From Candidatus Gastranaerophilales bacterium (GTDB lineage Bacteria; Cyanobacteriota; Vampirovibrionia; Gastranaerophilales; Gastranaerophilaceae), in assembly GCA_944322845.1 (NCBI GenBank), contig CALUQE010000018.1, positions 1-43,566 on the forward strand: DNA of 43,566 bases, in the 5' to 3' direction. Below are positions 1-8,362 of the stretch, one piece after another; position 1 is the first letter of the stretch, and the number at the start of each line of letters is the position of its first letter. Position numbers and translations under genes: made by a program. The notes below the pieces were generated by a model, which saw nothing but the letters and a program-made list of their open reading frames with translations, searched no databases and was not told where the DNA came from.

Positions 1-127
1 TAAGCAGGTTATTGTATTCATCCTGAGTAACTTCCCCGTTTTTGTCTTTGTCAAAATCTTCAAATGTGAGTTTTTGCCCGTTAATGATTAAACTTCCGAA
101 TTGATTAATCCCGTTAAATCCGCTCAT
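1..127 (-). CDS. EF-hand protein, N-terminal part (cut by window edge)
   Basis: The first 42 codons of a gene that runs off the left edge. The start ATG at 127 is preceded by a good Shine-Dalgarno (AAGGAGT, about 7 bases away). The visible residues contain one complete EF-hand calcium loop, DKDKNGEVTQDE, with Asp at positions 1 and 3, Asn at 5, Gly at 6, Val at 8 and Glu at 12, exactly as the family needs for calcium coordination. No signal peptide is visible at the N-terminus. The rest of the protein is outside the window, so its size and function are unknown. It is divergent from fusA. Confidence 0.75.
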   Translation of the reverse strand, partial: MSGFNGINQFGSLIINGQKLTFEDFDKDKNGEVTQDEYNNLL

Positions 128-330
128 TTCTGACTCCTTTTTTGTTATATATATTTTTTATCGGTATTTTTTAGAAAAACTTTAGTTATTTTAACTAAAT
201 TGTTACAAAAATTTACAAATGTTATCCAATATTTATCTATACTTGTGTAAGATTTTTGTTTATGTGACAATGATTTTGACTGGTATTTACAGTAAATCGT
301 AGTAGTAAAAATATAAAGGAAACTAAGAAA

Positions 331-2418
331 ATGGCTAGAAAAACTCCATTAGAAAAGATCAGAAATATTGGTATTGCTGCTCACATCGATGCAGGTAAAA
401 CCACTACAACTGAGCGTATCCTGTTTTATACAGGAAAAACACATAAACTCGGTGAAGTTCACGACGGTGCAGCCGTAACTGACTTTATGGAACAGGAAAG
501 AGAAAGAGGTATTACTATCCAGTCTGCAGCTGTAACAGCAGAATGGAAAGGACATCAAATTAACATTATCGACACCCCGGGTCACGTTGACTTTACAATC
601 GAAGTTGAACGTTCACTCCGTGTATTAGACGGTGTTGTTGCTGTATTCTGTGCTGTAGGCGGTGTTCAATCACAGTCTGAAACAGTTTGGAGACAGGCTA
701 ACAGATACGAAGTTCCTAGAATGGTTTTTGTTAACAAAATGGACAGAACCGGTGCTGATTTCTACAGAGTAGTAGATCAAATAAAAAATAGGCTTGGTGC
801 CAATGCATTTCCTATCAGACTTCCTATTGGAGCAGAAGATCAATTCAGGGGACTTATTGATTTGTTTACAATGAAGGCTGAAATTTATACTAATGATTTG
901 GGAACAGACATTAGAGAAGAAGATGTTCCTGCTGATATGCTTGAAATGGCTCAAAAATACAGAGATGAACTTGTGGAAGCTATTGCAGCAGAAAACGATG
1001 ATTTAATGGAAAAATATTTTGAAGATCCTGCTTCAATTACGGTTGATGAATTGAAAAAAGGTCTAAGGAAAGCTGTGTGCGATAATAAAATCGTTCCTGT
1101 AACCTGTGGTACTGCGTTTAAGAATAAAGGTGTACAGCTGCTGCTTGATTCTATTGTTGAATTAATGCCGTCACCTGTTGATGTAAAAGCTATTGAGGGT
1201 GAATTGGAAGACGGAACAAAAACTGAAAGACACTCTTCTGATACAGAACCGTTTGCAGCTCTTGCATTCAAAGTTATGACAGACCCGTTTGTAGGTCGTT
1301 TAACATTCTTAAGAGTTTATTCAGGCGTAATTACTTCCGGTTCATATGTTCTTAACGCAACTAACGGTAAAAAAGAACGTATTTCAAGATTGGTTCGTAT
1401 GTACGCTGATCAGAGACTTGAAGAAAACGAAGTTTATGCAGGTGATATATGTGCAGCAGTTGGTTTGAAAGATACTACAACCGGTGATACATTATGCGAT
1501 GAAAAAGCTCCGATTATTTTGGAAAGAATGACATTCCCTGAACCGGTTATCTCTGTTGCTATTGAACCTAAAACAAAAGCTGACCAGGATAAAATGGGTA
1601 TCGCTCTTCAGAAACTTGCAGAAGAAGATCCGTCATTCAGAGTTAAATCTGATACAGAAACAGGTCAGACAATTATTTCAGGTATGGGCGAACTTCACCT
1701 TGATATTATCGTAGACCGTATGTTAAGAGAATTCAAAGTTGAAGCAAACATAGGTAAACCTCAAGTTGCTTACAGAGAAACAATCAGAGGAAATGCGGAT
1801 CAAGATTCTAAGTTCGTTCGTCAATCCGGTGGTAAAGGTCAATACGGACACGTTAAAATTAAGATTTCTCCGGCAGAAGAAAATGCAGGATTTGTATTTG
1901 AAAATAAAATTGTCGGTGGTGCTATTCCTAAGGAATACATTGAACCTGCAAGAAAGGGTATGGAAGAAGCTCTTGAAGGCGGTATCTTAGCAGGATATCC
2001 TATGATAGACGTTAAGGTTGAACTTTATGATGGTTCTTACCACGAAGTTGACTCTTCTGAAATGGCGTTCAAAATTGCCGGTTCAATGGCAATTAAAGAC
2101 GGTGCTAAAAAAGCACAGCCTTGTATTTTGGAACCTATGATGAAGGTTGAAATCGAAATTCCTGATGAATTCACCGGTACAATTATTGGTGATATTTCAA
2201 GAAGAAGAGGCCGTGTTGAAGGTCAGGAACCTCAGGGTAACACAGGAAACGTTATTGTAAGAGCGGTTGTACCTCTTGCTAACATGTTTGGTTATGCAAC
2301 TGACTTGAGATCAAATACTCAGGGACGCGGTACATTCTCTATGGAATTCCAGAAATACGAACAAGTTCCGGCTAATATCGAAAAAGAAATTATCGAAAAA
2401 GCCGGAGCAGGTAAGTAA
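331..2418 (+). CDS. fusA: Elongation factor G
   Basis: Full-length translation elongation factor G (695 residues, usual length about 690-700). It is the cytoplasmic GTPase that moves tRNA-mRNA through the ribosome and helps recycle ribosomes. The P-loop AHIDAGKT lies at residues 17-24, DTPGH at 81-85 and NKMD at 135-138; the switch I region (QERERGITI) and the later domains II-V, including the RGQYGH-like segment GKGQYGHV, are all present. Start chosen at the ATG with AAAGGAA about 9 bases upstream. Unusually it stands alone, with no rpsL, rpsG or tuf beside it, and has its own terminator. It could be the only EF-G or one of two copies; the window cannot tell. Confidence 0.97.
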   Translation: MARKTPLEKIRNIGIAAHIDAGKTTTTERILFYTGKTHKLGEVHDGAAVTDFMEQERERGITIQSAAVTAEWKGHQINIIDTPGHVDFTIEVERSLRVLDGVVAVFCAVGGVQSQSETVWRQANRYEVPRMVFVNKMDRTGADFYRVVDQIKNRLGANAFPIRLPIGAEDQFRGLIDLFTMKAEIYTNDLGTDIREEDVPADMLEMAQKYRDELVEAIAAENDDLMEKYFEDPASITVDELKKGLRKAVCDNKIVPVTCGTAFKNKGVQLLLDSIVELMPSPVDVKAIEGELEDGTKTERHSSDTEPFAALAFKVMTDPFVGRLTFLRVYSGVITSGSYVLNATNGKKERISRLVRMYADQRLEENEVYAGDICAAVGLKDTTTGDTLCDEKAPIILERMTFPEPVISVAIEPKTKADQDKMGIALQKLAEEDPSFRVKSDTETGQTIISGMGELHLDIIVDRMLREFKVEANIGKPQVAYRETIRGNADQDSKFVRQSGGKGQYGHVKIKISPAEENAGFVFENKIVGGAIPKEYIEPARKGMEEALEGGILAGYPMIDVKVELYDGSYHEVDSSEMAFKIAGSMAIKDGAKKAQPCILEPMMKVEIEIPDEFTGTIIGDISRRRGRVEGQEPQGNTGNVIVRAVVPLANMFGYATDLRSNTQGRGTFSMEFQKYEQVPANIEKEIIEKAGAGK

Positions 2419-2435
2419 AAAATATTTTTAAATTT

Positions 2436-2470
2436 AAAAGGGGCGGTTGTTTTACAACCGCCCCTTTTTT
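2436..2470 (+). terminator. Rho-independent terminator of fusA
   Basis: A perfect 11-bp stem (GGGGCGGTTGT with ACAACCGCCCC), TTT loop, flanked by an A-run on the left and TTTTTT on the right, 18 bases after the fusA stop codon. Confidence 0.95.
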
Positions 2471-2499
2471 CAACTTAAAAAATATTTATCTTTTTGTTT

Positions 2500-2511
2500 T
2501 ATAATACATAT
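2500..2511 (+). promoter_or_regulatory. -10 box of a probable leaderless promoter (PPTase gene)
   Basis: A perfect TATAAT at 2500-2505 ends 6 bases before the ATG at 2512, and no Shine-Dalgarno sequence exists. Transcription would begin at the A of the ATG. The -35 is poor. Confidence 0.6.
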
Positions 2512-3045
2512 ATGGATATTTTTGTTATTGAAATCGTGGATGCCGATAATGTACATATGGAACTTTTGAGAGAGTTTCAGAAAAAGGAAATTTCTAATTC
2601 TAAAAAATGGAATGAACATTGTTTTTCTTATCTTATGGTTGATAGAATTTTGAGAGATTTTTACAGTATTGAAGATAGGGAAATTATTTTTAACGGTAAA
2701 AAACCTTTTTTGAAAAACAGGCAGAAATTTTTCAGCATAAGCCATAGTAATGATTATGTAGCGCTTGCATTTTCCGATTATGATTGCGGTATTGATATCG
2801 AAAAAATTAAAATCAGAGAATTTGAAGAAATTTCAAAACGCATGGGATTTAAATGCAATACCCTTGAGGAATTTTACAACGAATGGACAAAGTTTGAGGC
2901 GGAATATAAGCTTGGAAAACCGGCGCAGAAATTTAAAAAAGTTCATTTTGATGAGTACATAATAACAGCTGCAAGTGTGAATATTCAGGAAGAGTTTGAG
3001 ATTTATATTCAAAGCGGAGAAGTGTTTCCTAACGCAAATGCTTGA
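2512..3045 (+). CDS. 4'-phosphopantetheinyl transferase superfamily protein
   Basis: A 177-residue Sfp/AcpT-type enzyme, expected to move the phosphopantetheine arm of CoA onto a carrier protein. Seen: KPFL plus FSISHS (about residues 64-79), the metal-binding GIDIE (93-97) and the WTKFEAEYK helix (125-133), the three signature blocks of the Sfp type. The reading frame stays open to a TTG at 2494, but I choose ATG 2512 because a TATAAT ends 6 bases before it and neither candidate has a Shine-Dalgarno. It is short compared with Sfp (about 220), with a brief N-terminal half. No carrier protein or synthase lies nearby, so its partner is unknown; the fatty acid acyl carrier protein is the default guess. 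Confidence 0.85.
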   Translation: MDIFVIEIVDADNVHMELLREFQKKEISNSKKWNEHCFSYLMVDRILRDFYSIEDREIIFNGKKPFLKNRQKFFSISHSNDYVALAFSDYDCGIDIEKIKIREFEEISKRMGFKCNTLEEFYNEWTKFEAEYKLGKPAQKFKKVHFDEYIITAASVNIQEEFEIYIQSGEVFPNANA

Positions 3046-3107
3046 TTTTGCTAAAGTTTAACAATTTTTTGCCGATAATTAATATGTAATTAAATGAGGC
3101 AGTAAGA

Positions 3108-3281
3108 ATGGCAAGAATTATTGAATCAACCGACGGCAGTAGACGGATTATTAAAATGTCAGTGGAGGATATTTTGTCTGTAGTACAGGACTATCAGAGA
3201 ATTGTCCCGAGATTTTCCACTCAGGAAGATGCCAGAAATTATCTTAGCGATACTGTTGTGTATATTCCGGAAGAAGTATGA
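3108..3281 (+). CDS. Small conserved-looking protein of unknown function (57 aa)
   Basis: A 57-codon reading frame that starts MARIIESTDGSRR and ends VVYIPEEV, with a good Shine-Dalgarno (TGAGG, 8 bases before the ATG at 3108). No signal peptide, membrane segment or cysteine. Composition looks like a real soluble protein with a helical middle (VEDILSVVQDYQ). It sits in the gap after the phosphopantetheinyl transferase and ends 5 bases from the convergent TPR gene. I do not recognise the family. Confidence 0.65.
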   Translation: MARIIESTDGSRRIIKMSVEDILSVVQDYQRIVPRFSTQEDARNYLSDTVVYIPEEV

Positions 3282-3286
3282 AAAAT

Positions 3287-4945
3287 TTAAAAGAAATCAG
3301 AAGTTGATAAGTCTGCAAGGGCATTTTTTGCCTCTTCAAAAGTAGGATCTTGCTCAAGAACTTCCATATAAAGTTCTTTTGCCTTATCTCTGTTGTTATT
3401 TTCATATAAAAGAGCTAGATTGTATTTTGCCTGTATTAGTTCAGGATTATATAATATAGCTTTTTTGAATGCGTCCTCTGCATTTTTAAAATCATGCTGT
3501 GCGGCATACATTAAACCTACTCTGTAAAGACCGGACGGGTTTTTTTCATCAAATTTTAACAAGTCTGTCAAAGCCTTCTTTTCTTCAAAGAAATTTCCAA
3601 GCTGGTGATGGGCTTCTGATAACAGCAGAAGGTATTTTGCTTTATATTCATTTTGTTTGTCGTATTCAAGTGCTTTATTGACAGCTTCTACACAAGATGT
3701 GAAGTTTTTTTGTTTATAGTTATTATTTGCAACATTATAATAAATTTCAGGATTTATTGCATTATATTGGGTTGCATTTTTCAAAAATTCATATGATTCA
3801 TCATATTTTTCCTGTTCTGCCATATCTACAGCCCATTTTATGTATAATGTACACATTAATAAATTAACAGTTTTAGCTTCCCTTTGAGTAGCTTTATCCA
3901 AGAGAAGCGTATATTTTTCAAGAGCTTTTTGATACTCTTTTTGTTGAATATAAGCGTCAGCAAGTTCTAGAGTTACATCAAATCCGTTCTGGGTCATCAT
4001 TACCAAATCCTCCAGGATTGCAACTCCTTCAGAAAGGCGGTTCAGCTTAATATTAAATTCGGCGATATTATTTCTTGCCTTAAATTCGTTAGAACCAGGC
4101 ATATCAATTAATTTTTCCGAATATTCAATGGCTTTATCATAATCTTCCTGTTCAACGTATAACGTTACAAGTGTTTCGTAAACCCATAGCAGAGTTTTTG
4201 CATCTGTTACAAAAGTCAGCATGTAAAGAAGAGTTTCAATAGCAACAGGATAGTTTTTAATTTTTATGTATAATTCTGTTAATTTTTTGTTTGTTTCGAC
4301 ATCATTTGGATAAATTCCCAGACGTCGTTTGTAAGCTTCAAAAGCTGCCGGATAGTCATGAATTTCTTCATTCAGTTCAGCAAGAATAGATTGAACATCT
4401 GCAATATCTTCATCCAAATCTAATAAATCAGATAGAACCTCATATACTCCAATAGCAGAGTACAACTGATCAGTGTCTCTATATAATTGTGCCAGTGTCC
4501 TTACAACATCTTTATCATTTTTGCTGTACTCAAAAAGATATTCATATTCTTTGATGGCTTTGCTGTAAGCTTGTTTTTTTATGTAGCAGTCCCCTAAAAC
4601 CTTACGGGTTTCAAGGTTGCCGGATTTCTTTTTAAGTATTATTGAGCATTGTTTTATCGCTTGATTATATTTTCTGTCTTCATAATAAGCTTTTGCCAGA
4701 TATACCCGCACATCAATATGACTTGGTACTCTGTCAAGGTATTTTGTAGCTAAAAGCTGTACAAGGGAGTATTCTTTTTTATCAAAAAGTACTTCAACCT
4801 GATCAAGAATGTTTTTAGTAGACAACTGGAGTTCATCTCCCTTTTTTGAACTTCCCTGAAACAAAATTATTGAATATAACACATATATAGCGGCGATTGC
4901 AATAACAAAAGCTGTTATAATTATTATGATATTAGAATCAGTCAT
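3287..4945 (-). CDS. Membrane-anchored TPR-repeat protein
   Basis: A 552-residue protein with one N-terminal membrane segment (about residues 5-28, very Ile-rich) followed by a chain of ten or more tetratricopeptide repeats to the C-terminus (recurring A..Y...G...A...Y patterns, for example the block starting NPSGLYRVGLMYA). Such proteins are scaffolds for other proteins. The topology, a short N-terminal anchor and a long soluble TPR superhelix, resembles LapB-type proteins, but the C-terminal rubredoxin-like cysteines of LapB are missing. The start ATG has AGAGAGAG upstream with a spacing of 5, and a TATAAT-like box lies further up. Partner and process are unknown. Confidence 0.85.
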   Translation of the reverse strand: MTDSNIIIIITAFVIAIAAIYVLYSIILFQGSSKKGDELQLSTKNILDQVEVLFDKKEYSLVQLLATKYLDRVPSHIDVRVYLAKAYYEDRKYNQAIKQCSIILKKKSGNLETRKVLGDCYIKKQAYSKAIKEYEYLFEYSKNDKDVVRTLAQLYRDTDQLYSAIGVYEVLSDLLDLDEDIADVQSILAELNEEIHDYPAAFEAYKRRLGIYPNDVETNKKLTELYIKIKNYPVAIETLLYMLTFVTDAKTLLWVYETLVTLYVEQEDYDKAIEYSEKLIDMPGSNEFKARNNIAEFNIKLNRLSEGVAILEDLVMMTQNGFDVTLELADAYIQQKEYQKALEKYTLLLDKATQREAKTVNLLMCTLYIKWAVDMAEQEKYDESYEFLKNATQYNAINPEIYYNVANNNYKQKNFTSCVEAVNKALEYDKQNEYKAKYLLLLSEAHHQLGNFFEEKKALTDLLKFDEKNPSGLYRVGLMYAAQHDFKNAEDAFKKAILYNPELIQAKYNLALLYENNNRDKAKELYMEVLEQDPTFEEAKNALADLSTSDFF

Positions 4946-5053
4946 TTAGCTCTCTCTTTAATACAATATTTATTATACATTATATGCCTGAAAAATGAAA
5001 GTTTTTGATAAAAGAGTTTACTTTCTCCGAATTTTTGTTAAATAATATAAGGT

Positions 5054-5638
5054 ATGAAAAAGTCTTTTTTGTTTATTATTTTATCTTTTTTATTATCAGC
5101 ATCGATTTGCGCAGCAGATGACGGTTGGGAAGAATTTTCCGGAATTGATAGAGCCTGGGACGGTCAGAAATCTATAACAAATAAAGAGTTTGAGGAGGCT
5201 ATAGATGCTCTTGAGGGTAATAAGAAGAAAAAAGAAGCTAAACAGCGCAAAAAACTTATTAAAAAAGTTGGAGGTGGCGGAACAAGCCTTCATCCGGACT
5301 TAAGTCCCGAGAGTGATATTCTGGACATAACACCGATTAGCAAAAATGAGGACGGAGCATTATTAAATGTTCCTGTAAGTTTGCTAATTAATGGAGTTAC
5401 ACTTGAAAAAGGCTTTTATAAGGTTTTGGCTGAAAAAGACGAAAAAGGCGAGATATATTTATTATTTTATCAGTCACATTCGCTGAAAGGTAAAGTTAAA
5501 GCGCAGCAGACGGATGACGATTATGGGGAAGAGTATATAGATTTTGTTAATCTTTTACCGTACGACAAAAATTATGTTAAGATTATTTTTGGCTCTCTGG
5601 ATTACAATGCTTATGCTTATATTCGTTTTGTCGAGTGA
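5054..5638 (+). CDS. Exported protein of unknown function
   Basis: A 194-residue protein with a clear signal peptide (KK, hydrophobic stretch, probable cleavage after ICA near residue 20). A lysine-rich segment (about 55-72) and a glycine cluster precede a probable beta-rich C-terminal domain. No lipobox. I do not recognise the family. No convincing Shine-Dalgarno: the sequence before the ATG is TAATATAAGGT, which holds a poor -10-like box, so the gene may be leaderless. It is the last gene before the pilus/secretion operon but is separated from it by about 200 bp and a new promoter. Confidence 0.7.
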   Translation: MKKSFLFIILSFLLSASICAADDGWEEFSGIDRAWDGQKSITNKEFEEAIDALEGNKKKKEAKQRKKLIKKVGGGGTSLHPDLSPESDILDITPISKNEDGALLNVPVSLLINGVTLEKGFYKVLAEKDEKGEIYLLFYQSHSLKGKVKAQQTDDDYGEEYIDFVNLLPYDKNYVKIIFGSLDYNAYAYIRFVE

Positions 5639-5672
5639 TAAAATGTTACATTTTGTAATAAAGAATTGATAA

Positions 5673-5700
5673 TTGCAATCTTGAAAAAGTATGATATGAT
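5673..5700 (+). promoter_or_regulatory. Probable promoter of the pilus/secretion operon
   Basis: TTGCAA at 5673-5678, 16 bases, then TATGAT at 5695-5700. This gives an untranslated leader of about 130 bases before the first gene. Confidence 0.5.
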
Positions 5701-5706
5701 TAATAT

Positions 5707-5835
5707 AGGTTACGCAGGTTTGTGTTCAAATTTACAAACAAATCGGAACGGAATAGTATAAACATAGGATTTCAAATACTAAGTACTGGTGTATAGTTTA
5801 AGACGAGAGAAGCAATTTAATAGTTAGAAGTATAT
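5707..5835 (+). other. Long untranslated leader of the pilus/secretion operon
   Basis: About 130 bases between the predicted transcription start and the first ATG. It can form a small hairpin (GTTTGT with ACAAAC, near 5718-5739). I compared it by eye with c-di-GMP riboswitch cores and saw no match. Function unknown. Confidence 0.3.
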
Positions 5836-6507
5836 ATGAAAATGCGCAATTATATGAAGAGAAAAGAGAAAATGACAGAAGCTCAATGTCTTACAACTGA
5901 AGAGTTGATTGCAAAGGTTGGGCGTCGTAAGAAAATGCATGCAGGAGCTATTTTAATCCCACTGTTGATATTAGGTATAGCGATGCCTTCGGTGTCAGCT
6001 ATCTTGTCTTTGCATGGGAATGCTATTGAAGAAGAGAACGTTAATAATGTTTTGGCATTAGCAACGGCTCCAATAGCAGCAACTACTGGAAAGAAAGATT
6101 TAATATCAATCCCGACAGGAACGGTAAAAGCAAACCCGTTTTTGCCATATAGGGAAATAAATAATTCTTCTGCAGTGAAGGATGTGCCTAAATATGATTT
6201 AGTAGAGCCTCCTGAAATGATAACCGAGGGTTCTGAGGCCGCACGTGTTATGGATACTGTGGTTTCAGGTATTCTTTATGATAAGTACAGTCCTTCAGCA
6301 ATATTGAATATTGAGGGAAATGATTATCTGGTTAAAAAAGGCGATGTTGTAAATAATTATAAGATTCTTAATATCATGCAAGACAGTGTTACGGTAATGC
6401 TGGGTAAAAACACTTATAAAGCAGGTATCGGTGAAATTCTAACAGAAGGGTCTATAAATTATAATAACGTTTCAAACTTAAACAAAAAATTCGGAGGGGA
6501 AAGATGA
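5836..6507 (+). CDS. PilP/GspC-like inner-membrane protein
   Basis: A 223-residue protein that starts the pilus/secretion operon. One membrane segment lies at about 36-58, preceded by a basic cytoplasmic tail, so it is an anchored protein facing the periplasm. Residues 138-202 (SGILYDKYSPSAILNI ... YLVKKGD ... KAGIGE) have the pattern of the PilP/GspC homology-region domain, which connects the inner-membrane platform to the secretin. This assignment rests on that pattern and on the gene directly downstream being a secretin. Three in-frame ATGs occur at the N-terminus (residues 1, 3, 7); the first is used, with only a weak AGAAG Shine-Dalgarno. The stop codon overlaps the secretin start. Confidence 0.7.
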   Translation: MKMRNYMKRKEKMTEAQCLTTEELIAKVGRRKKMHAGAILIPLLILGIAMPSVSAILSLHGNAIEEENVNNVLALATAPIAATTGKKDLISIPTGTVKANPFLPYREINNSSAVKDVPKYDLVEPPEMITEGSEAARVMDTVVSGILYDKYSPSAILNIEGNDYLVKKGDVVNNYKILNIMQDSVTVMLGKNTYKAGIGEILTEGSINYNNVSNLNKKFGGER

Positions 6508-8357
6508 TGAGATATAATCATATAAAAAGATTTATGTCGGCAGCGTTGTTATTAACGTTTATGGTGCCTTCTGGTCTTTCAACAGCGTTTATGTGTAATG
6601 CTGCAGAGCCATATACTGATACAATGTCTGATGCGATGACGTTGTCAGGAGATGTAAAGCTTACTGATAAAAATGAGCTAATAACGCTATCACTTAGAGA
6701 TTCTGATGTAAAACAGGTTCTTAGGATGTTTGCCGATAAAGCAGGTATGAATGTAGTGTTCCACTCTTCAGTAAGCGGTAAGGTTACATTGGACTTGGTT
6801 AATATGCCTATAAATGACGCATTTGCACTCGTTTTGCAAATTGCAGGCTTGAATTATTATACACAAAATAATACTTTAATTGTTATTGCAAAAAACAATG
6901 CTGACAATGCTTCATTTTCAAAACAGGAAATGATGGTATTTCCTGTAAAATATGTTAATGCCGCAAAAATAGCTGACTTTTTGAATAGAAATGTTTTTGG
7001 TATGAAAAAAGCTGGTTTATCAAGTGTTGACGCTGCAACGGTTAATACTGCAACAAATGAAATTATTGTTTTTGGTATGCCGTCTGATAGAGCAATTGTA
7101 GAAAAAGTAATTTCACAATTGGATAGAGAGCCTTTAACAAAAACATTTACAGTAAATCATACAACTCCGGCAGAAATGGCAAATATGATTTGTAATATGT
7201 TATTGCCTTCCCGCGGTTCAAGTAGTTCAAAAGATGGCGGGGGTACTGTAAATATACCTCCAACTCCTGGTGTTGGAACAACGGGTGGTGCTGCCGGTAT
7301 TATGACCGGTGGTGCAGCTGGAAGTTCTGAAGATGCATTGAAACTCGGTGAAGGAGTTGTTGCCTGCTCAGTTGCGACATCAACTGCTGCAACCGCAGCT
7401 GCTGCTCCTTTTGATGTTCAGAATTTATCCATAACGTATTTCCCTCAAAGAGGCACCATAACACTTATGGGTGGTTCAGATGCTCAATTGGAAATGATAG
7501 AAAGATTCATTAAAGAAAATGATGTAAAGCAGCCTCAGGCATATTTGGAAGTTTCTATTATAGAATTGAACGAAGAAGGTAGTAAAGAATTCAGCAATGC
7601 TTGGAATATTGATTCTAAAAATTGGGTATTCAGTTTCTCTTCTGACACAACTACCGTAGGTAGAGAATCAGGGCAGGGACAGCGTTATGTACAAGTTGAA
7701 GGACCGAACGGTCAGCCGATATATGTACCTAAGAGCAATAATGCATATATTTCTTGGCAACTCAATTACTTAATTGAAAACAGTAAGGGCAGAGTTCTTG
7801 CTAACCCTAAATTGTTAATTACAAGCGGTCAGGAGTCTATCATTGATTTGACTCAGGATTATGTAGAAAAGGTTACTTCAGAGTTCTTATCAACAACTGC
7901 TGCTGGCACAGGTGCTACCGGTTCTGTACAAAGAACTTATACAATCGGTAAGGACCAAGGTATAAAAATTTCATTGACTCCGTTTATTTCTCCTGACGGT
8001 TATGTAACAATGAATATTAGACCGAACTATGCAACAATAGCCAGAGAAGTTACAACACCTAACATGGATGCAACGACTGGTGAAGTAACAGAAGATTTAC
8101 AGGCAACTTTGTTAAGCAGAAGAAATCTTGATTTGAAAAATATCAGAATCAAAGATGGTGAAACTCTTGCCATAGGTGGTTTGATTCAAGAAGAAGATAC
8201 TAAGATTGTAAGAAAAATTCCTATTTTAGGTGATTTACCAATTATTGGTGTTGCATTCAGATCTACAAATTCTACAAAAACAAAAAATGAATTGGTTATT
8301 ATGTTAACTCCACGTATAATCAATGACGATGAAGGCACTGTAGCGGATACATTATAA
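6504..8357 (+). CDS. Secretin (PilQ/GspD family)
   Basis: A 617-residue outer-membrane secretin that forms the gated exit channel of a type IV pilus or type II secretion machine. In order: signal peptide (about 1-34), an STN/N0-type domain (59-130), N-domains (140-345) interrupted by a Gly/Ala/Ser-rich low-complexity linker (about 236-300), and the secretin beta domain (345-610), with VLANPKLLITSG, the GIKISLTPFI strand and the GLIQEED ... IPILGDLPIIG ... ELVIMLTPRII end. There is no N-terminal AMIN domain, so it is a short secretin. Strong GGAGGGG lies upstream; the second ATG (6507) has the better spacing of 7 and may be the true start. Overlaps the previous gene. Confidence 0.93.
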   Translation: MMRYNHIKRFMSAALLLTFMVPSGLSTAFMCNAAEPYTDTMSDAMTLSGDVKLTDKNELITLSLRDSDVKQVLRMFADKAGMNVVFHSSVSGKVTLDLVNMPINDAFALVLQIAGLNYYTQNNTLIVIAKNNADNASFSKQEMMVFPVKYVNAAKIADFLNRNVFGMKKAGLSSVDAATVNTATNEIIVFGMPSDRAIVEKVISQLDREPLTKTFTVNHTTPAEMANMICNMLLPSRGSSSSKDGGGTVNIPPTPGVGTTGGAAGIMTGGAAGSSEDALKLGEGVVACSVATSTAATAAAAPFDVQNLSITYFPQRGTITLMGGSDAQLEMIERFIKENDVKQPQAYLEVSIIELNEEGSKEFSNAWNIDSKNWVFSFSSDTTTVGRESGQGQRYVQVEGPNGQPIYVPKSNNAYISWQLNYLIENSKGRVLANPKLLITSGQESIIDLTQDYVEKVTSEFLSTTAAGTGATGSVQRTYTIGKDQGIKISLTPFISPDGYVTMNIRPNYATIAREVTTPNMDATTGEVTEDLQATLLSRRNLDLKNIRIKDGETLAIGGLIQEEDTKIVRKIPILGDLPIIGVAFRSTNSTKTKNELVIMLTPRIINDDEGTVADTL

Positions 8358-8362
8358 TTAAT

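Noticed and set aside
951..1271. Antisense reading frames within fusA and other large genes
   Set aside because: They mirror well-recognised genes and lack start signals or family patterns.
5707..5835. c-di-GMP riboswitch in the pilus operon leader
   Set aside because: A pilus operon with a long leader made this attractive, but the conserved core and tetraloop-receptor sequences are not visible.
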